Assembly: GCA_900543825.1 (NCBI GenBank)
Contig: UQSR01000003.1
Span: 62,001-126,000 of the forward strand
Direction of reading: 5' to 3'
Length of the DNA stretch: 64,000 nucleotides
DNA from: an uncultured Mycoplasmatota bacterium
GTDB taxonomy: Bacteria > Bacillota_I > Bacilli_A > RF39 > UBA660
The first letter of the stretch is position 1; each line of letters opens with the position of its first letter. The notes beneath the pieces were generated by a model. The model was not told the origin of the DNA, did no database searches, and was given only the letters and a program-made list of their open reading frames with translations. Below are positions 35,649 to 45,558 of the stretch, in pieces. The position numbers and the translations under genes were made by a program.

Positions 35649-38159
35649 TTATTTAGTATCATCTAGCACTTCATCAACACTAGATAACATATCATCAATT
35701 TCTTTTAAAGAAACATCTTTCTTTTCAAACTTAATATCTTCTTCTTGCTTTTCCATATCATCTTTACTAATCATATTACATACCTTATAAGAATCAATAA
35801 TTCTATCTTTAATAACATAAGAACCATTACTATATCTATCCATTATAGGAATCTCAGTAAGTTTTAGAATCTTTGTATAATTATCAGATACAACACCAAT
35901 CATATCTTTAGAATTAGTAATATAAGTCTTAATAATCTTACTAGGATTACTCTTAATAACTTTCATAAGAAGTATTCCCCTCTTAGCTCTAGAAGTTTTT
36001 TCAAATTCAAGAAGTTTAGTTCTCTTACCAGTACCCTTATCCGTAAGAATAGTAATAAACTCCTCTTTAGCATCAAATAAAGTACCAGAAACAACAAAAT
36101 CATCTTTTAAATTAATAGCTTTAACACCTGCAGCCTTAACACCAAGAATAGGAATCTCACTAGTATCATACCATAATCCATATCCAAGTGAAGTAGATAT
36201 AAATACATTAGATAAATCACTAATAGTTACATCAACAACCATATCATCATCTTTCAAATTAATAGCTTTAATAGGTTTATTATATCTAAGAACCTTATAA
36301 TCAATAAGTTTAGTTCTCTTAACCATACCATTCTTAGTAAATGTAGTAATATACTTATCACTATCAAAATCATATACCCCTATAGCATTAATTATCTTCT
36401 CTCCATCAGATAAAGGAATAATATTACTAATATGTTTACCAAGATCCTTCCATTTACCATCAAAAATATCATATACGGGAACATATAAATAATTACCCAT
36501 ATTAGTAAATAAAAGTATTACATCAGTAGTAGTAATATTAAATAAATGTGTAACATAATCATTCTCTTTAAGACCAGTTTCCTCTCCATTAGCAGAACTA
36601 TAACTACGAGTAGAAACTCTCTTAATATATCCCTCATTAGATATAACAACAACAACATTCTCTTTAGGAATCATAACAGTAGTATCTATCTTAATATCAG
36701 CAGCCTCATCCCTAATCTCAGTTCTTCTAGGAATACCATATTCCTTCTTAATCTTTCTAAGATCATCTTTAATAACACTATTAAGTTTATCAGAATTAGA
36801 TAAGATTTCTTCATATAACTTAATCATTTCAGCAAGTTTTTTCATCTCTTCCTCTAATAATACAACGTCAGTATTAGTAAGTCTATATAACTGCAAATTA
36901 ACAATAGCTTCTGCTTGAACCTGAGTAAAAGAATATTCATTTACTAAATTAACAATAGCATCAGCCTTATTCTTACTCTTTCTAATAGTAGCAATAACCT
37001 CATCCAATATTGAAAGTGCCTTAACAAGACCTTCCATAATATGATAACTATTTTTAGCAGTCTTCAAATCAAATTCAGTAGCCTTATAAACAATATCCCT
37101 TTGATGAGCAATATAAGCATCAAGAATACCCAAAAGACCAAGTTGCATAGGTCTACGATTAACAATAACAACATTATTAAAATTATAAGATACCTGAAGA
37201 TCAGTATTCTTATATAAATAATTAAGAATATTCTCACCATTAACATCTTTCTTTAAATCAATAGCAATCTGAAGACCATCTTTATCAGATTCATCTCTAA
37301 CCTCAACAATACCATCAATCTTTTTATCTAATCTAATCTCATCAATCTTTCTAACAAGAATCTGTTTATTAACATCAAAAGGAATCTCATTAATAATAAT
37401 TTTATTCTTTTCTATCCTAGCCCTAGCCCTAATAAATATCTTTCCCCTACCATTTTCATAAGCTTCTCTAATACCATCAGTACCAAGTACAATACCACCA
37501 GTAGGAAAATCAGGTCCTTTAATATAATTCATAACAGTATCAAGTCTACTATTAGGATTATCAATTCTAAATATTGTAGCATCAATAACTTCACTTAAAT
37601 TATGAGGTGGCATATTAGTAGCATATCCAGCACTAATACCAGTAGTACCATTAACAAGCAAATTAGGAAATCTACTAGGAAGAACAGTAGGCTCAAGTAA
37701 CCTATCATCATAATTAGGAGCCATAGGAACAATACCAGCCTTATCAATATCACGAAGAAGTTCTCCTGCTATTTTAGATAATCTAGCCTCAGTATAACGA
37801 CTAGCAGCAGCACTATCACCATCAATAGAACCATTATTACCTTGCATTTCAACTAAAGGAGCCTCATTCTTCCACCATTGACTCATTCTAACAATAGCTT
37901 CATATATAGAACTATCACCATGAGGATGATAATTAGCCATAACAAGACCAACAGCATTAGCACTCTTTTTAGTAGGCTTATCATAAGTATTCTTCTCTTT
38001 ATACATAGAATATAATATTCTTCTTTGCACAGGCTTTAATCCATCTCTAACATCAGGAATAGCTCTATCTTGAATAATATACTTAGCATATCTACCAAAA
38101 CTATCCCCCATTATATCTTCTAAAGAATAATCATATATATTCTTAATAACATCTTTCAT
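35649..38159 (-). CDS. parC: DNA topoisomerase IV subunit A
   Basis: An 836-residue type IIA topoisomerase subunit. The breakage-reunion domain carries the catalytic Tyr122 in ASRYTEAR and the quinolone-determining segment [10 protein letters not shown] (residues 78-87) with Ser83 and Glu87, wild-type-like. [13 protein letters not shown] is the ParC form; GyrA has GNFGSVDGD. The C-terminal half holds beta-pinwheel repeats ([33 protein letters not shown]). ParC with ParE decatenates chromosomes. parE is not next to it in this window. Confidence 0.93.
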   Translation of the reverse strand: MKDVIKNIYDYSLEDIMGDSFGRYAKYIIQDRAIPDVRDGLKPVQRRILYSMYKEKNTYDKPTKKSANAVGLVMANYHPHGDSSIYEAIVRMSQWWKNEAPLVEMQGNNGSIDGDSAAASRYTEARLSKIAGELLRDIDKAGIVPMAPNYDDRLLEPTVLPSRFPNLLVNGTTGISAGYATNMPPHNLSEVIDATIFRIDNPNSRLDTVMNYIKGPDFPTGGIVLGTDGIREAYENGRGKIFIRARARIEKNKIIINEIPFDVNKQILVRKIDEIRLDKKIDGIVEVRDESDKDGLQIAIDLKKDVNGENILNYLYKNTDLQVSYNFNNVVIVNRRPMQLGLLGILDAYIAHQRDIVYKATEFDLKTAKNSYHIMEGLVKALSILDEVIATIRKSKNKADAIVNLVNEYSFTQVQAEAIVNLQLYRLTNTDVVLLEEEMKKLAEMIKLYEEILSNSDKLNSVIKDDLRKIKKEYGIPRRTEIRDEAADIKIDTTVMIPKENVVVVISNEGYIKRVSTRSYSSANGEETGLKENDYVTHLFNITTTDVILLFTNMGNYLYVPVYDIFDGKWKDLGKHISNIIPLSDGEKIINAIGVYDFDSDKYITTFTKNGMVKRTKLIDYKVLRYNKPIKAINLKDDDMVVDVTISDLSNVFISTSLGYGLWYDTSEIPILGVKAAGVKAINLKDDFVVSGTLFDAKEEFITILTDKGTGKRTKLLEFEKTSRAKRGILLMKVIKSNPSKIIKTYITNSKDMIGVVSDNYTKILKLTEIPIMDRYSNGSYVIKDRIIDSYKVCNMISKDDMEKQEEDIKFEKKDVSLKEIDDMLSSVDEVLDDTK

Positions 38160-38176
38160 ATTAAACCACCATACTA

Positions 38177-38205
38177 ATTATATAGTATTTTCCCTTATTT
38201 TTCAA
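38177..38205 (-). promoter_or_regulatory. Promoter of parC
   Basis: TTGAAA, 17 bases, TATAAT on the minus strand, about 17 bases before the ATG. Confidence 0.8.
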
Positions 38206-38225
38206 CAAATAGACATCTTATTTAC

Positions 38226-38262
38226 AAAAAAATACCCCAGTATCATAATACCAAGGCATTAA
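38226..38262 (-). terminator. Terminator of the pilC-pilD-surface protein operon
   Basis: An 11-bp stem with several G-T pairs (TGCCTTGGTAT with ATACTGGGGTA), a 4-base loop and seven T on the minus strand. Confidence 0.7.
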
Positions 38263-38314
38263 ATCTAACTAAATTATATAACTATTTAATAATAATATTA
38301 AATAATAAATATTA

Positions 38315-39376
38315 CTAACTACTTCTTACAGTATAAGTAACATTACTAGGCCTTTCAGAATAAGACATAAAAGAATTATACGTTGTAGTTCCAGATTTAG
38401 GTAAAATAACATTTATACTTTTACTAGTATTTTCAAAAGATCTAGAAAATGTTGATATATTTTCAGCTTTTATTTCAATAGTACCAGTCAGGTTAGTACA
38501 ATTACTAAACATACCATAAGCACTAGAAATATTATTAGGTAAAGAAGATATCGTAGTTAAATTAGTACAATCACTAAACATACTATCAGCAGATCCTTCA
38601 GTAGCAGTACCGACAGAAAAATTAACCAATTTAACATTTTCATTAATAGATACACTAGTAATTGTTTTATTACCAGTAAAAACTCCTACAGAATCCTCAT
38701 CCATATCAGCAGACAAAACAACCGTATTATATTTAGTTCCACTAACTGTATATGTAGCAGGTATAGTAACATCTGTAGAACTACCCTTGTAATCAATTAA
38801 ATAAACATAACCGCTTGGTATAGAATAACTCATATCACTTTCATTTTTATAAGTACCACCACCAAGAATATAATCAAAATCAGATAAAGGAGTATTTAAA
38901 TCAATAAGTTCGCTCTGTGGCACCATCTTCATATCACTACTAAGAGTAACACTACCAGTACCAGAAGAAACACCAATTACTACAGTAACATCACTATTAC
39001 TGTTATTTCTAATACTAACCTCGTATTTATGTTCTTCTCCTGCATCAATAGTAGTTTGATAAGTACCAGAATCAGTTCTCTTACTACCAAGTTCAATATC
39101 AAGACCCTCATCAATATACCACATAACATAATTTAAATTACTATTAGTACTATTAGTAACATGTAAATTAGTTGCTTTAGTTTCTCCTGCAGGTACAGTA
39201 ACTTCAACAGTTTCCATAACATCACTTTCACCAAATATTCCAGCAGTAAAACTAATAGGATTATCAATTTTACTACTAGCGGTAAACATAGCAAATGTAG
39301 AACCAACACCCAAACCTACTAATCCAATAGAAATAACTAAAATCAAATAAATAGTTTTAACTGAAATTTTCTGCAT
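38315..39376 (-). CDS. TasA/camelysin-like surface protein 2 with BspA-like repeats
   Basis: A 353-residue product. Residues 7-31 form a signal or anchor segment (IYLILVISIGLVGLGVGSTFAMF) like that of the proteins at 19156 and 50268. Residues 35-145 are a beta-sandwich-like domain. The C-terminal half has a BspA-type leucine-rich repeat region (SVSINENVKLVNF, MFSDCTNLTTI, MFSNCTNLTGTI). Such proteins bind host or bacterial surfaces. The gene starts 12 bases after the prepilin peptidase, which suggests export or assembly by the linked PilC/PilD system, although no class III leader (G/E cleavage) is evident. Confidence 0.75.
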   Translation of the reverse strand: MQKISVKTIYLILVISIGLVGLGVGSTFAMFTASSKIDNPISFTAGIFGESDVMETVEVTVPAGETKATNLHVTNSTNSNLNYVMWYIDEGLDIELGSKRTDSGTYQTTIDAGEEHKYEVSIRNNSNSDVTVVIGVSSGTGSVTLSSDMKMVPQSELIDLNTPLSDFDYILGGGTYKNESDMSYSIPSGYVYLIDYKGSSTDVTIPATYTVSGTKYNTVVLSADMDEDSVGVFTGNKTITSVSINENVKLVNFSVGTATEGSADSMFSDCTNLTTISSLPNNISSAYGMFSNCTNLTGTIEIKAENISTFSRSFENTSKSINVILPKSGTTTYNSFMSYSERPSNVTYTVRSS

Positions 39377-39388
39377 AAAGATTCCTCC

Positions 39389-40159
39389 TTATTTTACTAA
39401 AAAATTAATAATACCATTAATATCTACTTTAGATATATGAATAAGTATAGCGGCCATTGCTAAAAAAGGCCCAAAAGGTATTAAATTATCTCTTCTACTA
39501 AAAAGAATATATATAGCTACCGGAAAAGCAATAAAAGTAGCTAAAAATATATCACATATAGCTAAAGGATATCCAATCACTATTCCAAACAAGAACATTA
39601 ATTTAATATCTCCTCCACCCATACTCTCTCTTTTAAATAATCTATCTCCTATTAATTTTATCACATACATAGTAACAAAAGCAAGAATACCAGCCAAAAT
39701 TTTACTAACAGTATAATCAAGTCCAAAAAATATAAGTTCCAATATAATAATACTAATAGAAGAAATAGCAATAATTTCATCTAATATAATCATATATTCA
39801 ATATCACTCACTATAATAACAATAAGACTAGATATAAATATCAAACTAATAACAAAATTATAACTAAATCCAAAAGAATGATAAGAAACAATATAAAGTA
39901 TACCAGTAACAACTTCAATTATCAAATAACTAATAGGAATATTAGTATGACAACATCTACTCTTACCCTTTTGTATTATATAAGAAACAATTGGTATAAG
40001 TTCATACCATCTAAGTCTATGATTACAATTATGACAATGACTACTAGGCCATAAAATAGATTCATTATTTGATAATCTCATAGCAAGAACATTAAGAAAA
40101 CTCCCCATAATACTACCAAAAATAAATATCATAATATATATATATATTTCTATTCCCAT
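39389..40159 (-). CDS. pilD: Prepilin peptidase (type IV leader peptidase, PilD family)
   Basis: A 256-residue membrane aspartyl protease. I prefer ATG 40159 because GGGTGA lies ahead of it; an ATG overlapping the pilC stop is the alternative. The N-terminal zinc-ribbon cytoplasmic loop has CHNC and the later pair RCC, as in bifunctional peptidase/N-methylases. The catalytic aspartates are in VSDIEYMIILDE and the GGGDIKLM (GxGD) motif. It may mature pilins of both the PilC system and the Tad system at 51.7-56.3 kb, since no separate TadV is seen. Confidence 0.92.
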   Translation of the reverse strand: MGIEIYIYIMIFIFGSIMGSFLNVLAMRLSNNESILWPSSHCHNCNHRLRWYELIPIVSYIIQKGKSRCCHTNIPISYLIIEVVTGILYIVSYHSFGFSYNFVISLIFISSLIVIIVSDIEYMIILDEIIAISSISIIILELIFFGLDYTVSKILAGILAFVTMYVIKLIGDRLFKRESMGGGDIKLMFLFGIVIGYPLAICDIFLATFIAFPVAIYILFSRRDNLIPFGPFLAMAAILIHISKVDINGIINFLVK

Positions 40160-40170
40160 AAAATCACCCA

Positions 40171-41475
40171 TTATAATATATCACTATATATACTAAACAT
40201 TGGAATAAATATAGCTAAAAGAATAACACCAACAATAAAAGCAAGCACAATAATCATAACAGGTTCAATCAAACTCTTAAGTCTTTGTATCAAATTCTTT
40301 TGTTCTTCTTCATAATAGTTAGCAACATTTTCCATCATAACCCCAAGTCTACCAGTCTTTTCACCAGTTACTAACATCTCATAAGCAACTCTAGGAAAAG
40401 CCCATTTATTCTCAAAAGCCGGAGAAAGCCCCGCTCCTGCACTCAAATTAGTAACAGCCTCTTTAATAATATCCTTGTATATTTCATTGTTAGTAATTTT
40501 ACCAAGCATTTCAATACTATCAGTAATAAATACATCATGTCTAATCAAAGAAGAAAAAGTCTTAGTAAACATAACAACCTCATTATCAATAAGAACATCT
40601 TTAATAACAGGAATATGCATAGCAATCCATTGTACACAATATCTAAATTTCTTTACATGTCTATACAACATAACAATTATTATAATACTTGCAAAAATAG
40701 CAAGAACAATCTTAATAACATTATTTTGCAAAAAAGTACTCATATTAATCAAAAACAAAGTAATACCAGGAAGATTAGAACCCAATTGATCAAATATACT
40801 TTGAAATTTAGGAATAATAAATATAAGTAAAAAAGTAAGAACAGCAATAGATATAACAAGTACAACACTAGGATAAGTAAGTGCAGATATAACTTGTTTT
40901 CTATTACTATCAGCAGTCTTATAATAAGCAGCCATATCATCCAAAGATTCAGTCAAATTACCAGTAAGCTCTGATGTCTTTAACATATTAATAAGAAGCT
41001 TAGGAAAAACATTACCCTGCCTAGCAAGAGCTTCACTAAAATTAGCTCCAGTATTAAGTTCATAAACAATTCTTTTATATAAATCCTTCTTTTTCTTATC
41101 TTTAGTCTGATTTTCTATCATAACAAGTGACTCAGTAAGAGGAATACCACTCTTAATATAAGTAGATAACTGTGTTAAAAAGAAAACCAAATCTTTATAT
41201 TTCATCTCATTGCTAAAAGTAAAAAAGTCCCCTGTTTTACTAATCTTCTTAGCCTTAATATCCAAAATCTTATAACCTTGAGCAGTAAGAAAAGACTCAA
41301 CATCCATTCTTCTAAATGCATCAAAATACCCCTTAACCTGTTTACCATTCTTATCATAAGCAACATATTTATACCTAGTTTTAACTTTAGTCATAGCCTG
41401 ATTTCCACTAACTACTTGATTAGAACTAAAAACAGGACCATTATTAACATAATTATTAGTATTCTGACCATTCAT
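40171..41475 (-). CDS. pilC: Type IV pilus/type II secretion inner-membrane platform protein PilC
   Basis: A 434-residue product with AGGTGATATAG ahead of ATG. An N-terminal low-complexity tail precedes YKYVAYDKNGKQVKGYFDA, the GspF/PilC start. Two T2SSF domains follow at about residues 95-220 and 295-425, with three membrane segments. PilC anchors the assembly ATPase at the membrane. No PilB or PilT ATPase lies next to it; the only such ATPase in the window is the Tad-type CpaF at 53453. It may belong to a competence-like pilus whose other genes are elsewhere. Confidence 0.93.
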   Translation of the reverse strand: MNGQNTNNYVNNGPVFSSNQVVSGNQAMTKVKTRYKYVAYDKNGKQVKGYFDAFRRMDVESFLTAQGYKILDIKAKKISKTGDFFTFSNEMKYKDLVFFLTQLSTYIKSGIPLTESLVMIENQTKDKKKKDLYKRIVYELNTGANFSEALARQGNVFPKLLINMLKTSELTGNLTESLDDMAAYYKTADSNRKQVISALTYPSVVLVISIAVLTFLLIFIIPKFQSIFDQLGSNLPGITLFLINMSTFLQNNVIKIVLAIFASIIIIVMLYRHVKKFRYCVQWIAMHIPVIKDVLIDNEVVMFTKTFSSLIRHDVFITDSIEMLGKITNNEIYKDIIKEAVTNLSAGAGLSPAFENKWAFPRVAYEMLVTGEKTGRLGVMMENVANYYEEEQKNLIQRLKSLIEPVMIIVLAFIVGVILLAIFIPMFSIYSDIL

Positions 41476-41575
41476 CTATATCACCTATTCTATACTTAAT
41501 TATAACATATAATTCAAACTTTTTTAACAATTTTTTATAATTTTCATATATTATTTTAGAGAGGAGTATATCATT

Positions 41576-42025
41576 ATGTACGGAAATAACCTAGGAGCAC
41601 CATTTATGATGCCAAATCCATATATGCAAATGCCAAATATAAATCCCATGATGACAAGAGGAATAAATAATATTGGAGCCATGGGAGGATTATCTAGAGG
41701 AGCCTCCATGTCAAAAGCAGGAGGATTATTATCCGGAATAAAAGGATTAAATTGGTCTGGTATGTTAAATAACGTTTCCAAAACCCTAGGAGTAGTAAAA
41801 GAAGCCATACCAGTAGTAAAAGAAGTACGACCAATGATGCATAACATGCGTTCAATGTTAAAAATAGCTTCAGTATTTAATGATGAAACAACAACATCAA
41901 ATACCCAAAATAATAAAGTAAAAGAAAATACAAATAAACCAGAAGCCAATAATAAAACTACTGATAGTATAAGTACAAATACTACCAGTAGTATAAAAAC
42001 AAACACCCCAAATTTCTTTTTATAA
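41576..42025 (+). CDS. YqfQ/VrrA-like protein
   Basis: A 149-residue product with GAGAGGAG nine bases before its ATG. The N-terminus is Met/Pro/Asn-rich (MYGNNLGAPFMMPNPYMQMP), the middle Gly-rich, then LNNVSKTLGVVKEAIPVVKEVRPMMHNM, which matches the helical core of Bacillus YqfQ/VrrA proteins, thought to be spore-coat related. A Thr/Asn-rich tail follows. An opposite-strand reading of similar length exists, but composition, ribosome-binding site and family match support this strand. It is the lone plus-strand gene between minus-strand operons. Confidence 0.75.
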   Translation: MYGNNLGAPFMMPNPYMQMPNINPMMTRGINNIGAMGGLSRGASMSKAGGLLSGIKGLNWSGMLNNVSKTLGVVKEAIPVVKEVRPMMHNMRSMLKIASVFNDETTTSNTQNNKVKENTNKPEANNKTTDSISTNTTSSIKTNTPNFFL

Positions 42026-42036
42026 GAAATTTTTTT
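42009..42036. terminator. Bidirectional terminator between yqfQ-like and mreD
   Basis: AAATTTCTT, a 5-base loop, AAGAAATTT and a T-run. The plus-strand stop lies in the loop. Confidence 0.8.
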
Positions 42037-42541
42037 ATTTAATTTCCTTAATATCAAATCTATTAAATAAAGTCTTAATAACCAAATAACTAAGACTAGT
42101 ATATATAATAGTCATAATAATACTATGAACAATTATTCTACCCAAAAGTAAAAAACTATAATTAGCATATCCAACTATACTAAGAATAATAAATGACAAC
42201 AAATGATAAGTAATAATTGCAATAATACTAATAATATTTATCATAAAAATATTATCACTAAGAATATTATTAAGTAAATAAATAACAAAACCAATTCCTA
42301 AAAATATAAAGACATTAACAATAAAAGTAGAAGTATATAAAGCATCAAACAATATTCCAAATATAATAAGTAAAATATAATACTTCTTTTTATTATAGAA
42401 ATAAGGATAAATAACCACAAAACTAATAACAGTATATATTGTTGTAAAATAACTAACATCAGTTAAAGAACTAGCAAAAATATTTGACATAAATCCTTCT
42501 AGTAAAAAAGAAAAAAGTACATAAATAATCAAAAGTAACAT
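42035..42541 (-). CDS. mreD: Rod-shape determining protein MreD
   Basis: A 168-residue, five- to six-helix membrane protein. Sequence motifs are weak in this family; the call rests on size, topology, and position directly after mreC with their stop and start sharing a base. The ILFDALYTSTFIVNVFIFLGIGF segment resembles the conserved core of MreD. It acts in the elongasome with MreC and RodA/PBP2. Confidence 0.8.
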   Translation of the reverse strand: MLLLIIYVLFSFLLEGFMSNIFASSLTDVSYFTTIYTVISFVVIYPYFYNKKKYYILLIIFGILFDALYTSTFIVNVFIFLGIGFVIYLLNNILSDNIFMINIISIIAIITYHLLSFIILSIVGYANYSFLLLGRIIVHSIIMTIIYTSLSYLVIKTLFNRFDIKEIK

Positions 42542-43398
42542 TATTCCGAATCCTTTCTCTTCAAAACACTAACATAATTAATATTTGAAAAATCTGCTGA
42601 AGGTTTAACTTTAATAATTTTAGCCAAATCATAAGAATCAGTAGTAATCTCACTAACACTACCAATCAATATTCCTGAAGGAAAAATACCACCAAGACCT
42701 GAAGTATAAACAAAATCGCCTATATCAACATCTTTAGTATTACTAATTCCTTCTACTTCAAGTAAATTCTTACTATAATCATAATTATTTATAAGACCAT
42801 ATAAATTATTATCACCATTACTAATATGAACAGATATCTTATTATTAGTTTCACTAGTAGTAATAAGTCTAACATCAGAAGTAAAAGTACTAGTCTTAAT
42901 TACCCTTCCAATAAGCCCCTTACCATTAATAACAACCATATCCTTCTTAATACCATTATAACTACCTTTATTAATAGTAATTGTATTATACCAATATCCT
43001 ACACTCCTACTAGTAACAGTAGCATTCAAATATTCATAATCAGTAAGTGTATAATCAATATTAAGTTCATTCTTTAAAGCATCAATCTGCCTTCTAAGTT
43101 CAACATTTTCCGTTTCAATAGCATCAATTCTATCCAAAGAAGTCTCTAAAATATCATTCTCTTCATTAACATCCTTAAGTTTATTATATTCTCGAGTTTT
43201 AGTAGTAATATAACTAAAAGGATAAGTAACAATCTTCTCAGCATAAGATAAAGTATCCCTTAAAAAAGATTCTACTGGATTAAGTTTTCTATCCTCTTTT
43301 AAAGTAAAAGAAAATATAATAAGTAATATAATAATAAGTATAACAACACCAATAAAAACATATTTTTTAGAAGTCATCTTTTTCTTTCTACCAAGCAT
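42541..43398 (-). CDS. mreC: Rod-shape determining protein MreC
   Basis: A 285-residue product: basic N-terminus (LGRKKKMTSKKY), one membrane segment at about residues 11-30, a coiled coil (about 70-105, NEENDILETSLDRIDAIETENVEL), then two beta-barrel domains with SVGYWYNTITINKGSYNGI and VINGKGLIGRV, diagnostic for MreC. It scaffolds lateral wall synthesis outside the membrane. mreB is not between radC and mreC, its usual place. Confidence 0.93.
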   Translation of the reverse strand: MLGRKKKMTSKKYVFIGVVILIIILLIIFSFTLKEDRKLNPVESFLRDTLSYAEKIVTYPFSYITTKTREYNKLKDVNEENDILETSLDRIDAIETENVELRRQIDALKNELNIDYTLTDYEYLNATVTSRSVGYWYNTITINKGSYNGIKKDMVVINGKGLIGRVIKTSTFTSDVRLITTSETNNKISVHISNGDNNLYGLINNYDYSKNLLEVEGISNTKDVDIGDFVYTSGLGGIFPSGILIGSVSEITTDSYDLAKIIKVKPSADFSNINYVSVLKRKDSE

Positions 43399-43468
43399 AA
43401 TATCACTTTCCTTACCAATACATATTATATAATATTTTTAATCAAAATAAAAGATAAAATTACTACTT

Positions 43469-44146
43469 TTATAAATTATTATCCTCATAAAAACTATAAT
43501 AATTACCATAACCAATAATAATATGATCAAGAAGCCCAATACCATGTATATCTCCAATATTCTTAATTCTTTTAGTAATATCAATATCATTTTTACTAGG
43601 ACTAGCATTTCCAGAAGGATGATTGTGAATACAAATAATATATGAAGCCGAAAGCAAATAAGCCTCCTTAAATATTTCTCTAGGATGAACCAAAGAAAAA
43701 TTAACAGTTCCCTTAAATAACAATTTCTTATCTATATACTTTTTCTGATTATCCAAATATATAACATAAAATAATTCCTGTTTCTCATAAGCATAAAGAT
43801 CATGAAAATAATTAATAATAGAACTAGGATCAGTCAAATAAACCAAATCACTATAATTATCATTAGTATATACCCTCTTACCAAGTTCAATAGCGGCTAA
43901 AAGTTCAATAGCCTTAATCTTACTCATACCATTAATATTAGCTAAAGTATTAACCTCCATATTCTTAAGTTCATTAATATTATTAACTGAAGATAATATA
44001 TTATGAGATATTTCTTTAATACTAGTTTTCCTAGTTCCAGATTTAAGTATAATTTCAATAAGTTCATTATTAGAAATATTCTCTCTTCCATATTTCAAAA
44101 ACCTTTCTCTAGGCTTTTCACAATTAGGTAACTCTTTTAAATTCAT
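43469..44146 (-). CDS. radC: RadC family JAB/MPN-domain protein
   Basis: A 225-residue product with GGAGG before the ATG. The N-terminal part has a helix-hairpin-helix-like region (LANINGMSKIKAIELLAAIELGKR). The C-terminal JAMM domain has HNHPSGNASPSKND (HxHPSGx3PSxxD), which coordinates zinc. Despite the name, a role in DNA repair is not established. The neighbourhood radC-mreCD is common in Firmicutes. Confidence 0.93.
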   Translation of the reverse strand: MNLKELPNCEKPRERFLKYGRENISNNELIEIILKSGTRKTSIKEISHNILSSVNNINELKNMEVNTLANINGMSKIKAIELLAAIELGKRVYTNDNYSDLVYLTDPSSIINYFHDLYAYEKQELFYVIYLDNQKKYIDKKLLFKGTVNFSLVHPREIFKEAYLLSASYIICIHNHPSGNASPSKNDIDITKRIKNIGDIHGIGLLDHIIIGYGNYYSFYEDNNL

Positions 44147-44195
44147 TTATACACCTCCATATATATAAACACCAAAAAGTTAAATAAATTGTAAA

Positions 44196-44224
44196 AAAAA
44201 ATATCAATAATTGATATTTTTTAA
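44196..44224 (-). terminator. Terminator of the thioredoxin-FNT operon
   Basis: AAAAAATATCAA, loop, TTGATATTTTTT; symmetrical, overlapping the stop of the FNT-like gene. Confidence 0.75.
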
Positions 44225-44856
44225 TTTATATTTTTTTCTCTAATATATCTATCATAAAGAGCAATAAGTATTGAACCAATAGAATTACCAAGTATCATAA
44301 TAAATGTATATAATATAGTCTTAAATGACCAAGATCTAGCTACACTAAAATAAAACATATTAGCTACGCAGTGCTCAAAACCACATAAAATAAATACAAT
44401 AACACACATAAATATAGGTATATACCTACCAAATACATCTTTACTAGTCTTATAACTATTAACAGCAATATACATAAGAATACCACAAAAAATAGATAAA
44501 ATTAAAATACTAATAACACTATCATTAAGTTTAATATCACTAAGTACTCTAGCCTTTTCACTAATATTATTAATTCTACTATTCAAAGTAGCAAACGCTA
44601 CCAAATAAGTACCAATAAAATTACCTATCAAAGTAAAAATAAGAAGTATAACATAAGATAATTTATTAGATATAACATACCCAATCTTACCAGTATATAA
44701 ATACATATCAAACATACATATAACCAAAAGACCAATAGAGAAGAAAGTAGCCCCAAGTATCTTATTATTTAAAGATAAAAACACTACTCCTCCAATACCA
44801 ATCATAATACCAGCAAACATGCCTCTAAATATATAACTCAAATATTTTTTTAACAT
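44221..44856 (-). CDS. Formate/nitrite transporter (FNT) family channel
   Basis: A 211-residue membrane protein with six hydrophobic segments. The motif CGFEHCVANMFYFSVA matches the FNT family GFEHxVANM signature, which contains the central pore histidine. At 211 residues it is shorter than typical FocA/NirC (about 260-280) and lacks much of the N-terminal region. The position where FocA has its first omega-loop motif is YLYTGKIGY, where TGN is usual. Formate, nitrite or hydrosulphide are the family substrates; fhs at 32550 would use imported formate. It starts nine bases after the thioredoxin-like gene. Confidence 0.82.
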   Translation of the reverse strand: MLKKYLSYIFRGMFAGIMIGIGGVVFLSLNNKILGATFFSIGLLVICMFDMYLYTGKIGYVISNKLSYVILLIFTLIGNFIGTYLVAFATLNSRINNISEKARVLSDIKLNDSVISILILSIFCGILMYIAVNSYKTSKDVFGRYIPIFMCVIVFILCGFEHCVANMFYFSVARSWSFKTILYTFIMILGNSIGSILIALYDRYIREKNIN

Positions 44857-44864
44857 AAATAATC

Positions 44865-45473
44865 CTACTTATTACAATCAGTACATGAATATAAAGCTTT
44901 ATATACTTCTTTCATATAGCCACTTAAAGTATTTTCAAGTTCACTCACTTCTTCTTCTGTCCAGTAATCACTAGGCTTTTCAAAACCTTTAGTATCAAGA
45001 GAAGTCTCATAATCATTACCAATTATTTTCCCATTTACAACAAAACTAACATTAGGTACAAAAACTTTCAAATTACCCTCATCATCTCTCTGAAGATTAT
45101 CTCCAAGTATAGATACAATTTCTTGATACTTTTCTGTATTATTCTTTCTATCTTCAAGTATATTAAAATAATAAATTTTTTCTATATTGGCATCTTTAGC
45201 GGTTTCATTTAAATACTTAACATAAGCTTGACACCAAGGACATTCAGGAAATCCCAAATAAACAACACCAGTACCATACTTCAAAATATTAATAATCTCA
45301 TCAATATTTTTATATACAAAAACATTATCTTCTCCTACTTGTGAATCTACATATTCCTTTGCAAATCTAACATTATCATTCTCATTATTTTTATTATTTA
45401 AAACAAAATATAAAAGAATACCTCCCCCAATAATTATAATAGAACTAACTATTATTATCAATTTCTTTTTCAT
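44865..45473 (-). CDS. Membrane-anchored thioredoxin-like protein with CPWC
   Basis: A 202-residue product; ATG 45473 has GAGGTGAG ahead. Longer in-frame readings run back through the preceding terminator and are rejected. A membrane anchor at about residues 4-25 is followed by an extracellular thioredoxin-like domain with active site FPECPWCQAY and a later cis-proline region FVPNVSFVVNGKIIG. The C-terminus SCTDCNK adds another cysteine pair. It is likely to make or reduce disulphides outside the membrane, or to assist bacteriocin or protein folding as in the bacteriocin-transport-accessory family. Confidence 0.87.
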   Translation of the reverse strand: MKKKLIIIVSSIIIIGGGILLYFVLNNKNNENDNVRFAKEYVDSQVGEDNVFVYKNIDEIINILKYGTGVVYLGFPECPWCQAYVKYLNETAKDANIEKIYYFNILEDRKNNTEKYQEIVSILGDNLQRDDEGNLKVFVPNVSFVVNGKIIGNDYETSLDTKGFEKPSDYWTEEEVSELENTLSGYMKEVYKALYSCTDCNK

Positions 45474-45534
45474 TTTTCTCACCTCTTTATCATTATAAAA
45501 CAAATATAAAAATAAATAAATCAAATAAAGGTTG

Positions 45535-45558
45535 AAAAAGCTCAACCTAAGGTTGAGC
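45535..45558 (-). terminator. Terminator of the XRE regulator gene
   Basis: GCTCAACC, loop TTA, GGTTGAGC and five T. The gene's TAG stop overlaps the loop. Confidence 0.88.

Noticed and set aside
41551..42057. Minus-strand 168-residue reading frame opposite the YqfQ-like gene
   Set aside because: Its hydrophobic sequence is the mirror of an A-rich plus-strand gene that has a ribosome-binding site and a family match; it also overlaps mreD.
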